Shown: in pieces, positions 9,706 through 18,202 of the stretch
Layout: the number at the start of each line of letters is the position of its first letter
Position numbering within the stretch: position 1 is the stretch's first letter
Assembly (NCBI RefSeq): GCF_029581195.1
Contig: NZ_CP120737.1
Location: 4,007,001-4,071,000, forward strand
DNA length: 64,000 nt
Direction of reading: 5' to 3'
Origin: Solwaraspora sp. WMMD791
Lineage (GTDB): Bacteria; Actinomycetota; Actinomycetes; Mycobacteriales; Micromonosporaceae
Program-made: the position numbers and the translations under genes
Notes under the pieces: generated by a model
The model's database searches: none
Seen by the model: only the letters and a program-made list of their open reading frames with translations
Told to the model about the DNA's origin: nothing

Positions 9706-10773
9706 ATGCGCCCAGTACGCTTCGTCGCCCTCTCCGAGGACGGACAGGCCCTGGTCCTCGCTGACGAGGTCGGCCGACTGCTCGCCCTACCCATCGACGA
9801 CCGGGTCTCCACCGCCGTGCAGGCCGATCCCGGCACCAGCCCCACCACGCTGGCCGTCGCCGGCGCGCCGGGCGACCCGAAGCCGTCGCTGTCGCCGCGG
9901 GACATCCAGGCCCGGATCCGGGCCGGCGAGTCCGCCGACGACGTCGCCCGCATCGCCGGGGTGCCGGTCGACCGGGTCCTGCGGTACGCCGGCCCGGTGC
10001 TGCAGGAGCGGGCGATGCTCGCCCAGCACGCCCGCCGGACCCGACTGAAGAACTCCGAGAAGGGTGCCCCGCTGGCCGAGGTCGTGGACGGGCGACTGGC
10101 CCAGCACGGCATCGACGCGGAGAAGATCTCCTGGGACGCGTACCGGCGCGACGACGGCACCTGGCGGATCATCGCCACCTGGCCGTCCGGCAAGGCCACC
10201 GCCCAGGCCATCTGGGAGCTCGACAAGAGCCGCCAGGTGATCTCGCCGCACGACGACATGGCGCAGTACCTCTGCACCGAGCGGCCCACCCAGATCCTCG
10301 GTCAGGAGCCGGCAGCGGAGCGCGGCGGCCACGCCCTGCCCGGTCCGTCCCGGGGTGAGCTGGGTCGCGGGCACGCGCTGCCCGCCGCCCCCGGCGACCC
10401 GCCCCGACCCTCCCGGGACCCGATCCGCGCCGGTCGGGACGCGCTGCTCGCGTCGCTGGACCGTCCGCTGGGTTCGGCCGCTGGTCGCGGTCTGGAGCCG
10501 GCGGCCAACGCGGAGACGCCCCGGCAGCGGCCGGTGGCCGGTGGTGCGGCCGCGCTGCTCGGCGGCGGTGCCGGATCGGCCTTCGACGACGACGCCGATG
10601 CGCCCAAGGAGGTCCCGGCCGTGCCGTCGCTGGCGGTGCTGCGGCCCCGTCGCGCCACCACCGGCAGCGGCGGCGAGACCCCGGCCGATGGCACCGGCAA
10701 GCCCCGCAAGCGGCTGCCCAGCTGGGACGACGTGCTGTTCGGCAGCGGCCCGGCCGACCGCGCCAGCTCCTGA
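9706..10773 (+). CDS. sepH: Septation protein SepH
   Basis: A 355-residue cytoplasmic protein starting at ATG 9706, eight bases after GGAGG. The N-terminal DUF3071 domain begins MRPVRFVALSEDGQALVLADE and contains a helix-turn-helix-like segment (SADDVARIAGVPVDRVLRYAG, about residues 70-90). A low-complexity linker follows, and the protein ends in a basic motif (KPRKRLPSWDDVLFG). In Streptomyces and mycobacteria SepH binds FtsZ and stimulates its assembly during septation; the domain order here is the same. The C-terminal basic motif is a known conserved feature of the family. It converges on the MFS gene at 10820. Confidence 0.92.
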   Translation: MRPVRFVALSEDGQALVLADEVGRLLALPIDDRVSTAVQADPGTSPTTLAVAGAPGDPKPSLSPRDIQARIRAGESADDVARIAGVPVDRVLRYAGPVLQERAMLAQHARRTRLKNSEKGAPLAEVVDGRLAQHGIDAEKISWDAYRRDDGTWRIIATWPSGKATAQAIWELDKSRQVISPHDDMAQYLCTERPTQILGQEPAAERGGHALPGPSRGELGRGHALPAAPGDPPRPSRDPIRAGRDALLASLDRPLGSAAGRGLEPAANAETPRQRPVAGGAAALLGGGAGSAFDDDADAPKEVPAVPSLAVLRPRRATTGSGGETPADGTGKPRKRLPSWDDVLFGSGPADRASS

Positions 10774-10805
10774 CGACCCCGCCAGCTCCTCACCCCGCCA
10801 GTCGG

Positions 10806-10869
10806 CGACGATCTTGCACTTATCGACGGACAAACTCGACATTTGCTCTCGATAACTGCAAGATCGTCG
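10806..10869. repeat. 64-nt palindromic repeat, copy 1
   Basis: An imperfect palindrome opening CGACGATCTTGCACTTATCG and closing CGATAACTGCAAGATCGTCG, exactly 64 nt long. Two further 64-nt copies lie at 39519 and 53000. This copy lies between the convergent sepH and MFS genes, and its left arm supplies the TAA stop and the last residues of the MFS protein. Confidence 0.9.
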
Positions 10870-12184
10870 TGGGTGGGGCGGGGAGGACGTAGAACTTCGG
10901 CAGCGGAGCCCAGCGCAGCCGCAGCCGACTGCCGGTGCGGCGCAGCTGCCACAGCAGCGCGGCAGCGGCGGTGAGGAACGACAGCGCGCCGCCGAGCCAG
11001 ATACTCGCCCCGGCTCCGAGGTGTTCGGCGACCCAGCCGATGGCCGGCGCACCGACCGGGTTGGTGCCCAGGAAGACCAGCACCCACAGAGCCATCACCC
11101 GGCCGCGGAACGCGGCGTCGACGCCGAGCTGGACCCGCTGGTTGGATGCCTGCGCGAAGTAGACCATGAAGAATCCGGTCGGCACCAGCAACGCCACCAC
11201 CAGCCAGTACGTCGGCGCCAGCCCGACCAGGGTGGCGAGGCCGGCGAAGGCCAGCGCGCTGCCGAGCACCACGTAGACCGACGGGCGGCCACGCCGGCCG
11301 CTGGCGGCGAGCGCGCCGGCCAGCGCGCCGGTGGCCAACGCGGTGGTGAACAGCCCGAACGACGCCGCCCCGGTGTTGAACACCGTCTTGGCCAGCGCGG
11401 CGAGGGTGATCTGGAAGTTGAACAGCAGCAGCCCCATGACGGCCATCAGACCCATCGGCAGCATCAGGTCGGGCCGGCGGGCGACGTAGCGCAGCCCGTC
11501 GGCGACCTTCGCGCCGTCGCGGGCCCCGCCGACGGGCAGGTCGGCACGGTGCAGCTCGCTGGCGCGCATCTGGATCAGACCCACCAGCGGGGCGGCCGAC
11601 GCGATCGCGCTGATCAGGAAGACCGGGCCGACGTCGAACGCGGCGATCGCCAGGCCGGCGACGGCCGGCCCGACGATCCTGGCGGTGTTGAACGTCGCCG
11701 AGGACAGGCCGAGGGCGTTGGGCAGCAGCGGGGTGCCGACCAACTCGGAGACGAAGGCCTGCCGGACCGGGGTCTCCAGGGCGTTGCCGACGCCGAGCAG
11801 TCCGGCGAAGACGAACACGTGCCACAGTTGCACGGCGCCGGTCAGGACCAGCACGCTCATGCCGAGGGCGAGCACGAACCACATCGCGTTCGCGACGAAC
11901 AGCAGCATCCGCTTGTCGTAACGGTCGGCGAGCCGGCCGAAGACCAGGGTGAACAGCAGCACCGGGGTGAACTGCAGGGCGACGACCACGCCGAGCGCGG
12001 TGGCGGAGTCGCCGGACAGTTGCAGGACGAGCCAGTCCTGCGCGATGAACATCATCCATACGCCGATCAGCTTGATCAGCTGACCGGTGGCGAAGATCCG
12101 GTAGTTCCGGACCCGCAGGGACTGGAAGGTGGTGGTCAGTTTCGCCCGCACTCGGGGTGCGCCTCCTCGGATCGTACGCGTCAT
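10820..12184 (-). CDS. MFS transporter (EntS/MFS_3 type)
   Basis: A 454-residue, twelve-helix major facilitator. A cytosolic N-terminus leads into LRVRNYRIFATGQLIKLIG and WMMFIAQDWLVLQL, the signature of the enterobactin-exporter-like MFS_3 family. The loop GRLADRYDKRMLL is the MFS motif A between helices 2 and 3. Such proteins usually export small molecules or drugs. The C-terminus (ILQLSRANVEFVRR) is encoded by a 64-nt dispersed repeat, so the final residues are probably non-native. The MarR gene lies 42 bp upstream on the same strand, so the pair looks like a repressor-controlled efflux operon. The substrate is unknown. Confidence 0.88.
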   Translation of the reverse strand: MTRTIRGGAPRVRAKLTTTFQSLRVRNYRIFATGQLIKLIGVWMMFIAQDWLVLQLSGDSATALGVVVALQFTPVLLFTLVFGRLADRYDKRMLLFVANAMWFVLALGMSVLVLTGAVQLWHVFVFAGLLGVGNALETPVRQAFVSELVGTPLLPNALGLSSATFNTARIVGPAVAGLAIAAFDVGPVFLISAIASAAPLVGLIQMRASELHRADLPVGGARDGAKVADGLRYVARRPDLMLPMGLMAVMGLLLFNFQITLAALAKTVFNTGAASFGLFTTALATGALAGALAASGRRGRPSVYVVLGSALAFAGLATLVGLAPTYWLVVALLVPTGFFMVYFAQASNQRVQLGVDAAFRGRVMALWVLVFLGTNPVGAPAIGWVAEHLGAGASIWLGGALSFLTAAAALLWQLRRTGSRLRLRWAPLPKFYVLPAPPTTILQLSRANVEFVRR

Positions 12185-12226
12185 CCACGTGGGACGAAGC
12201 GGACCCGGTGGCCGACGAGCGGCGCG

Positions 12227-12658
12227 TCAGGCGCGCGACACCTGCTGCAGGATCTCTGCGGCCTGGCGCAGCGTGTCGCGTTGGTCGGGGCTCAGCGCGT
12301 CGAGCCGACTGGCCAGCCACTCGTCACGTATCCGCTCGAACGCGGCGAGCACCTCGCGGCCCGATTCGGTGGCCGACAGGATCACCTGCCGACCGTCGGT
12401 CGGGTGCGGGGTACGCCTGACCAGTCCGCGCTCTTCGAGCTTCGCGACGATCTTGGTCATCGTCGGCGGCTGGACCCGCTCGATCTCGGACAGCTCCCGC
12501 GGGGTCAGCGCACCGGCCAGCTGCAGGCTGGTGAGCGCGGAGAGCTGGGTGACCGTCAGGTCGCCGACCGGGCGGGCCTGTCGGACCCGTCGGTTGAGTC
12601 GGGTGATGGCGTCGCGCAACGACACGGCCAGCTGCGCGGCTGAGACCTGCTCTCCCAT
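12227..12658 (-). CDS. MarR family transcriptional regulator
   Basis: A 143-residue winged-helix regulator, read from ATG 12658; a longer frame exists but would cover the operator. The core has LTVTQLSALTSLQLAGALTP, the recognition-helix region PPTMTKIVAKLEERGLV, and the wing RRTPHPTDGRQVILSATESG. MarR proteins repress their own operon until a ligand binds. It is followed by the MFS exporter on the same strand and preceded by a perfect 9-bp inverted repeat at 12677-12699. Autorepression of an efflux operon is the simplest reading. Confidence 0.9.
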   Translation of the reverse strand: MGEQVSAAQLAVSLRDAITRLNRRVRQARPVGDLTVTQLSALTSLQLAGALTPRELSEIERVQPPTMTKIVAKLEERGLVRRTPHPTDGRQVILSATESGREVLAAFERIRDEWLASRLDALSPDQRDTLRQAAEILQQVSRA

Positions 12659-12676
12659 CACCGCCCACTCCGTCAC

Positions 12677-12699
12677 GTTCGTTAGCCTAACTAACGAAC
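12677..12699. promoter_or_regulatory. MarR operator candidate
   Basis: A perfect inverted repeat GTTCGTTAG-CCTAA-CTAACGAAC lies 18 bases before the MarR start, in AT-richer sequence than its surroundings. Its size and position fit a MarR dimer site covering the promoter. Confidence 0.75.
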
Positions 12700-12784
12700 C
12701 ACCTGATCGCCCAGCCGTTATGACCACCGTCACCGGCGGCCCCCAGGGTACCGCCGGCGCCAAGGATCGGGCGGGCCCGGCTGG

Positions 12785-14248
12785 TCAGCCGATCAGCAAC
12801 TCCAACGGGTGACGCAGGAAGTAGAGGGTGAACAGCACGGCCACCCCGTACAGCAGCGGGTGCACCGCCGCCGCGCGACCCTTCACCAGCTTGATCAGCA
12901 CGAAGGTGATCACCCCGGCGCCGATGCCGTTGGAGATCGAGTAGGTGAACGGCATCAGCACGATCGTCAGGAACGCCGGAATGGCGATCTCGTAGTCGGT
13001 CCAGTCGATGGTGCGCACCGCGGTCAGCATCAGGAACCCGACCACCACCAGCGCGGTCGACGCGGCCTCGAACGGCACCACCTCGACCAGCGGCGACAGG
13101 AAGACCGCGAGCAGGAACAACCCGCCGGTGACCAGGTTGGCCACCCCGGTGCGGGCACCCTCCGCGACCCCGGCGGCACTTTCGATGTACGAGGTGTTGC
13201 TCGACGTACTCGCCATGCCACCCGCCGCCGCCGCGATCGAGTCGACGACCAGGATCTCCTTGGTCCTCGGCGGCATCCCCTCGTCGTCGAGCAGACCGCC
13301 CTCCTGGCCGACAGCCACCATGGTGCCCATCGTGTCGAAGAAGTCCGTCAGCAACAGCGTGAACACGAACATCAGGGCGACCAGCCAGGTCGCCGACTCC
13401 CATGCGCCGAGCACGCTGAAGTTGCCGAGCAGCGACAGGTCCGGCATCCCGAAGACCTGGTCCGGCAGGCTCGGCACGGTCAACGCCCAGCCACCGGGCC
13501 GGCCGTCCGGGCCACCGGCCGGGCCGAACCGGCCGATCGCCTCGACGACGATGGCCAGCACCGTGGAGCCGAGGATGCCGATCAGGATCGCGCCGCGTAC
13601 CTTGCGGACCACCAGCACCAGGGTGAGCAGCAGACCGAGCACGAAGACGAACGCCGGCCAGGTGGCGATCACGCCGTTGACGCCGAGGCCGAGCGGCGGC
13701 GACGCGGTGCCACCGGTGACGAACCCGGCGTTGACGAAGCCGATCAGCGCCAGGAACAACCCGATGCCGACCCCGATCGCGGTCTTCAGCTGGGTCGGCA
13801 CCGCCCGGAACACGGCGGTCCGCAGCCCGGTCAGCACCAGCACCAGAATGATCACGCCCTCGATGACCACCAGCCCCATGGCGTCGGCCCAGGTCATCTG
13901 CGGCGCGATCTCGAAGGCGACCAGGGCGTTCACGCCGAGGCCGGCGGCCAGCGCCAACGGGAACCGGGCGACCACCCCCATCAGCAGGGTCATCACCCCG
14001 GCTACCAGGGCGGTCGCCGCAGCGATCGCCGGGATTGCCAAGGTGGCCCCCGCGCCGTCCACGGCGCTGCCCAGGATCAACGGGTTGAGCACGACGATGT
14101 AGGCCATCGTGAAGAAGGTGGCCAGCCCGCCGCGTACCTCCCGACCCGGGGTCGAGCCCCGGGCGGTGATCTCGAAGAACCGGTCGAACACATTACGCGG
14201 GGTGCGGTCCGGGGTGGGCCCGGTCGTCTCCGCCGGTACTGTCGCCAT
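12785..14248 (-). CDS. NCS2 family purine permease (AzgA-like)
   Basis: A 487-residue membrane protein of the NCS2 (nucleobase-cation symporter) family, AzgA branch. Landmarks are RGGLATFFTMAYIVVLNPLIL at the start, ALAAGLGVNALVAFEIAP near residue 100, and the transporter core DFFDTMGTMVAVGQEGG and STSSNTSYIESAAGVAEGAR. AzgA proteins take up hypoxanthine, adenine or guanine with protons. It is transcribed away from the DUF2530 gene and stands alone downstream of no enzyme gene, so salvage genes must lie elsewhere. The exact base specificity cannot be read. Confidence 0.9.
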   Translation of the reverse strand: MATVPAETTGPTPDRTPRNVFDRFFEITARGSTPGREVRGGLATFFTMAYIVVLNPLILGSAVDGAGATLAIPAIAAATALVAGVMTLLMGVVARFPLALAAGLGVNALVAFEIAPQMTWADAMGLVVIEGVIILVLVLTGLRTAVFRAVPTQLKTAIGVGIGLFLALIGFVNAGFVTGGTASPPLGLGVNGVIATWPAFVFVLGLLLTLVLVVRKVRGAILIGILGSTVLAIVVEAIGRFGPAGGPDGRPGGWALTVPSLPDQVFGMPDLSLLGNFSVLGAWESATWLVALMFVFTLLLTDFFDTMGTMVAVGQEGGLLDDEGMPPRTKEILVVDSIAAAAGGMASTSSNTSYIESAAGVAEGARTGVANLVTGGLFLLAVFLSPLVEVVPFEAASTALVVVGFLMLTAVRTIDWTDYEIAIPAFLTIVLMPFTYSISNGIGAGVITFVLIKLVKGRAAAVHPLLYGVAVLFTLYFLRHPLELLIG

Positions 14249-14424
14249 GGGTCCTCACAGCTGATCATAAGGATGGATGGGCGCATCGTCTCAGATCAAC
14301 TGTTACCGAGGAAGGTCATCCCGGTTACGTCCAGCAACAGGGGGGCGGTGAGCCGGTCGACGACACCGTGACGGCGGACTCATCCGTACCCCCGAGGTGA
14401 TCAACCAGGACGTACGCTGGCCTG

Positions 14425-14748
14425 GTGCCCGAATCGCCGTCGCTGAACCCGCCGGACACCGGCGGCGGCCGTGTCCTGCCGCTGCGGTCGGCGCCCCGGC
14501 CGGAGCCGCTCGACCCGCCGATGGTGCCGATCGCCGTCGGCGGCCTGATCGCCTGGGCGATCGCCGGGCTGGTCTGCCTGCTGGCCCGCGACTGGCTGGC
14601 CGACACCGGGCGGACCGACTGGTTATGGACCTGCCTCGCCGGACTGCTGGTCGGGCTGCCCGGCCTCGCGGTGATGCTGCGGCACGACGCCCACCGACGC
14701 CGCCGCCAGGGGCGGGTCAGTCCTGCGGAGCCGCCGACGGCGTCGTGA
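14425..14748 (+). CDS. DUF2530 domain membrane protein
   Basis: A 107-residue protein starting at GTG 14425. A Pro-rich N-terminus is followed by LDPPMVPIAVGGLIAWAIAGL, the first of two membrane helices, and by TDWLWTCLAGLLVGLPGLAVM, the second. It ends in a basic HDAHRRRRQGR tail. DUF2530 proteins are small actinobacterial two-helix proteins of unknown role. Its 3' end overlaps the convergent DUF3027 gene by 32 bp, an arrangement I recall as common in the order. Confidence 0.8.
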   Translation: MPESPSLNPPDTGGGRVLPLRSAPRPEPLDPPMVPIAVGGLIAWAIAGLVCLLARDWLADTGRTDWLWTCLAGLLVGLPGLAVMLRHDAHRRRRQGRVSPAEPPTAS

Positions 14749-15508
14749 CGTCGACCGTCTCCACCTCGCCGTCGTCATAGATGGTCGGCAACTCGTCGAC
14801 CGGCGTCTCGACCGGGCCGGACAACGCCTCCGAGTGCGCCCCGCAGCCGTGGTCCACGCTCACCACCCGGCCGTCGTCGGGCGCGTACACGTTGCCGCAC
14901 ACCCCGAAAGCCTGCCGCAACGCCCCGGCCAGCTGCAGGTAGAAGCCGCAGGTGCCGCAGCGGGCGGTGGCCGGGGCAGCGGTCGAGATGGGTGCCTGCG
15001 GCCCGTGCTCACCGTCGTACCAGCGCTGTGCCGTGTCGGCCCGCCCCTGCCGGGACATCACCCGGCTGCGGCCGAGGCCGAGCTCCCAGCTGACCTCCTC
15101 CACGGCGGGGTCGTCGGACTGCAGGTAGCCGGGGGCGAGCCGGTCGTCGTCGAACGACGTCGGCAGCAGATCGCCGACGCCGAGGTCGCCCGGCTGCAGG
15201 CGCTCGTGCCAGGGCAGCCAGCCAGGGGCGAGCAGCGCGTCCGGACCGGGCAGCAGCACCGTCTCGCAGACGGTCACCTGGCGGCTGCGCGACACCCGGG
15301 TGACGGTGACCGCCCAGCGCCAGCCCTGGTAGCCGGACAGCCGGCACTCGAACAAATGGGTGACCAATCTCTCACCCTCCGCAACCACCTGCAGATGGTC
15401 GCCGATCTCGGCCGGGTCCACCGCCTCGGCAAGCGCCGCGTAGGCGACGTCGACAGCCTTGGCACAGACCGCATCGAGGCGGGAGGCGCGAGCGGTGCTC
15501 CTGGTCAC
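14717..15508 (-). CDS. DUF3027 domain protein
   Basis: About 263 residues from GTG 15508; the start is uncertain because GGGAGG abuts it directly. The protein is soluble. Its core has FECRLSGYQGWRWAVTVTRV and the LPWHERLQPGDLGVGD segment, both typical of DUF3027. Near the C-terminus a CGTCGFYLQLAGALRQAFGVC segment with a later GCGAHSE gives four cysteines that could bind zinc. The family is actinobacterial, usually next to DUF2530 or cold-shock genes, and its function is unknown. The acidic tail ends at 14717. Confidence 0.85.
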   Translation of the reverse strand: MTRSTARASRLDAVCAKAVDVAYAALAEAVDPAEIGDHLQVVAEGERLVTHLFECRLSGYQGWRWAVTVTRVSRSRQVTVCETVLLPGPDALLAPGWLPWHERLQPGDLGVGDLLPTSFDDDRLAPGYLQSDDPAVEEVSWELGLGRSRVMSRQGRADTAQRWYDGEHGPQAPISTAAPATARCGTCGFYLQLAGALRQAFGVCGNVYAPDDGRVVSVDHGCGAHSEALSGPVETPVDELPTIYDDGEVETVDVTTPSAAPQD

Positions 15509-15647
15509 CCTCCCATTGTTGCCTACCGGCCGGCGTCGACGACAGGCACTCCCCGACCGGTCCGTACCGCCGCCGCACCCGCCCACTCACGCCGGATTTC
15601 CGGTACAGCCCGAGACGGGGCGTGTGCGGATGGGTGAGGATGAGCAC

Positions 15648-17522
15648 ATGGGGCTGTTCCGCTCGATCGGGCACACCACCGGGACCGCTGTCCGCGGCAC
15701 CCGCGCCGTGCTGCGCGGCACCGCGTACAGCAGTCGGTGGGCGGGGCGCAAGGTCCTGCAGGTACGCCAGCGCGGCGCCGGCGGCGAACCGGGCATGACC
15801 CGGCTGTTCGACCTGCACGCCACCTCCTGCGCCGGCGACACACTGATCACCATCGGGCTCGCCGGCACGATCTTCTTCAGCGCCCCGCTGGGCGAGGCCC
15901 GCAGCAGCGTCGCGCTCTACCTGCTGGTCACCATGGTCCCGTTCGCGCTGCTGGCGCCGGTCGTCGGTCCGGTGCTGGACCATTTCCGGCACGGCCGGCG
16001 GTACGCCCTGGCCACCACCATGCTGGGCCGGGCGTTCCTGGCCTGGCTGATCGCCGACCACCTCAACGGCTTCGGGTTGTACCCGGCGGCGTTCGGAGTG
16101 CTGGCCCTGTCCCGCGCGTACGGCGTCGGCCGCTCGGCCGCCGTACCCCGGCTGCTGCCACCCAATCTGGGGCTGTCCCAGGCCGGGGCCCGGGCCAGCG
16201 TCTACGGCACGATCGCCGGCGCCGTCGTGGCCCCGCTGGGATTGGCGGCCTTCTGGTTCGGGCCGCAGTGGCCGCTGCGGGTCGCCTCGGTGATCTTCCT
16301 GGTCGGCATGGTCATCTCGTTGCGCCTGCCGCCCCGCGCCGACTCGGACCCACCGGAGCGGGTGCCCCGGGCGTTGCGCGTGTTCGGGCTGCGTCGGGAG
16401 GCACACCGGCAGCGGATCCTCACCGGCCGGCTGGTGGTCGCCACCCTGATCGGCAGCGCCACGTTGCGCTGCCTCTACGGCTTCCTGCTGCTCTACCTCG
16501 CCTTCGCGATCAAGGCCGGCGACCTGACCACCGTCGTGCTTGGCCGTGACCTCGGCGACGAGGGCGCGCTCGGAGTGGTCGGTGCCGCGCTGGCCGCCGG
16601 CAGTTTCATCGCCACCGCGATCGGCAGCCGGATGCGCATCCACCGACCGCTGGCGCTGCAGTCCAGCGGACTGGTGATCGTCGCCGGCGTCGGGGTGCTC
16701 GCCATCGTGCAGTTCTCCCTGCCGATGGTGGCGCTGTTCTGTTTCGTCACCGCCGTGATCAGCGGAATCGCGAAACTCGCCGTGGACGCCACGATTCAGG
16801 AACGGATCGCCGAGCGGCAGCGGGCCAGCGCCTTCGCCCACTCCGAGACGATCCTGATGCTGGCCTTCGTGGCTGGTGGGGCGCTCGGCCTCATCCCGAT
16901 GGACGGGCGGATCGGGGTCGCGGCGGCGGCCGGGTTCGCCGTGCTCGCGGCGGCCAGGGCGGCGTTCGTCGCCAGCCGGCACCGGCAGGAGCGGCTCAAC
17001 GGTCGCCCGGCCGACGACAGCCCGACCCATGGAGGTCCGGCCCACGACGGTCCGGCCCACGACGGTCCGGCCCACGACGGCGAGGTCGACGACGCCACCG
17101 GCACCGACTCCGTCGGGACCGGCCGCGACGGGCCCGCCGACAGCGCTGCGGCCGCCCCGGTGCGGGCGGTCGGGCCGGGCGCCGTGCCGCCGCGGGCCCG
17201 TCGGTCCATCTTCCCGGCCCGGCCCCGGCCCCGCGCCCGGTCCGCGCCGCCGGCACCGGTCACCGCCGGATCGGCGGGCGCCTCGGTCACCGGGGCCGAA
17301 CAGGCCACGTCGGCAGCCGCTACCGGGCCAGCGGCCACCGGGGCCGCTACCGGGCCGGCCGGCACCGCCGGTGAGGCGACCGCCGCGCCAGCCGGTACCG
17401 ACGTCGGGCAGGATGACGCCGACGACGCCACCCCACCCGGCTTCCACATCTACCGACCATCGTCGGCCCGGCCACGCCCCGACGGGGCGGGCCCGACCAA
17501 CGGGCCGGCACCGGGCCGGTGA
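15648..17522 (+). CDS. MFS transporter with long low-complexity tail
   Basis: 624 residues from ATG 15648, with GAGGA nine bases upstream. The first about 430 residues form an MFS fold (DLHATSCAGDTLITIGLAG, TMVPFALLAPVVGPVLDHF, AYGVGRSAAVPRLLP). The last about 190 residues are Ala/Gly/Pro-rich and disordered. They include a 15-bp tandem repeat encoding GPAHD three times around 17037-17085. The tail ends in a short FHIYRPSSARPRP motif. The gene is followed within 17 bp by mqnB, suggesting co-transcription. The transported substrate is unknown; a link to menaquinone synthesis would be guesswork. Confidence 0.85.
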   Translation: MGLFRSIGHTTGTAVRGTRAVLRGTAYSSRWAGRKVLQVRQRGAGGEPGMTRLFDLHATSCAGDTLITIGLAGTIFFSAPLGEARSSVALYLLVTMVPFALLAPVVGPVLDHFRHGRRYALATTMLGRAFLAWLIADHLNGFGLYPAAFGVLALSRAYGVGRSAAVPRLLPPNLGLSQAGARASVYGTIAGAVVAPLGLAAFWFGPQWPLRVASVIFLVGMVISLRLPPRADSDPPERVPRALRVFGLRREAHRQRILTGRLVVATLIGSATLRCLYGFLLLYLAFAIKAGDLTTVVLGRDLGDEGALGVVGAALAAGSFIATAIGSRMRIHRPLALQSSGLVIVAGVGVLAIVQFSLPMVALFCFVTAVISGIAKLAVDATIQERIAERQRASAFAHSETILMLAFVAGGALGLIPMDGRIGVAAAAGFAVLAAARAAFVASRHRQERLNGRPADDSPTHGGPAHDGPAHDGPAHDGEVDDATGTDSVGTGRDGPADSAAAAPVRAVGPGAVPPRARRSIFPARPRPRARSAPPAPVTAGSAGASVTGAEQATSAAATGPAATGAATGPAGTAGEATAAPAGTDVGQDDADDATPPGFHIYRPSSARPRPDGAGPTNGPAPGR

Positions 17523-17539
17523 CCCCGGAAGGACACCGC

Positions 17540-18202
17540 GTGCCACTGCTGATCGTGACGGCGGTCGACGCCGAGGCCGCCGCCGTACGCCACGGGCTGA
17601 CCGCGGCACCCGGTACGCCGCCGGAGGTGGTCGCCGTCGGTGTCGGTGCCGCAGTGGCGGCAGCCGCGACCAGCCGGCAACTGGCGCTCGCGGCCAGCGC
17701 CGGGCGGCCGTACCAGGGGGTGCTCTGCGCCGGGATCGGCGGCGGCTTCGTCGGCCGGATCGACCTGGGACAGACCACCGTCGCGACTCGCAGCGTCGCC
17801 GCCGACCTCGGCGCGCAGTCCCCGGACGGCTTCCTCAGCCTGGACGAACTCGGCTTCGGCAGCGCGGTCGCGGCCACCGACGGTCGGCTCACCGGCTGGC
17901 TGCGCGCTGCGCTGCCGCAGGCCGTACCCGGGACGGTGCTGACCGTCAACACCGTCACCGGCAGCGCCGCGACCGCCGCCGCTCTCGCCGACCGCTACCC
18001 GGACGCCACCGCCGAAGCCATGGAGGGTTTCGGGGTGGCCGCTGCGGCCCGGCTGTTCGGCCTGCCCTTCGCGGAGCTGCGGACCATCTCCAACCCGGTC
18101 GGCCCGCGCGACCGCGCCGCGTGGCGCATCCCACCGGCGCTGGCCGCGTTGACCGACGCCACCGCCGCGCTCACCCGCCGGTACGCCGACTACCGTGGCT
18201 GA
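17540..18202 (+). CDS. mqnB: Futalosine hydrolase
   Basis: 220 residues from GTG 17540, chosen over GTG 17519 because GGAAGGA lies eight bases before it. It has the nucleoside phosphorylase fold: LLIVTAVDAEAAAV at the N-terminus, GVLCAGIGGGF in the middle, and the catalytic region EAMEGFGVAAAARLFGLPF with ELRTISNPVGPRDR. MqnB cleaves futalosine to hypoxanthine and dehypoxanthine futalosine in the alternative menaquinone pathway. Its stop overlaps the start of mqnD, the later enzyme of the same pathway, which supports the call strongly. Confidence 0.93.
   Translation: MPLLIVTAVDAEAAAVRHGLTAAPGTPPEVVAVGVGAAVAAAATSRQLALAASAGRPYQGVLCAGIGGGFVGRIDLGQTTVATRSVAADLGAQSPDGFLSLDELGFGSAVAATDGRLTGWLRAALPQAVPGTVLTVNTVTGSAATAAALADRYPDATAEAMEGFGVAAAARLFGLPFAELRTISNPVGPRDRAAWRIPPALAALTDATAALTRRYADYRG

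Noticed and set aside
17030-17085. Short tandem repeat considered as a CRISPR array
   Set aside because: 15-bp direct units with no spacers inside a coding sequence (GPAHD repeats); simply low-complexity coding DNA.
15372-17609. A 745-codon minus-strand frame antisense to the MFS gene
   Set aside because: Extreme Gly/Arg/Gln composition, no domain, and the plus strand encodes the MFS protein.
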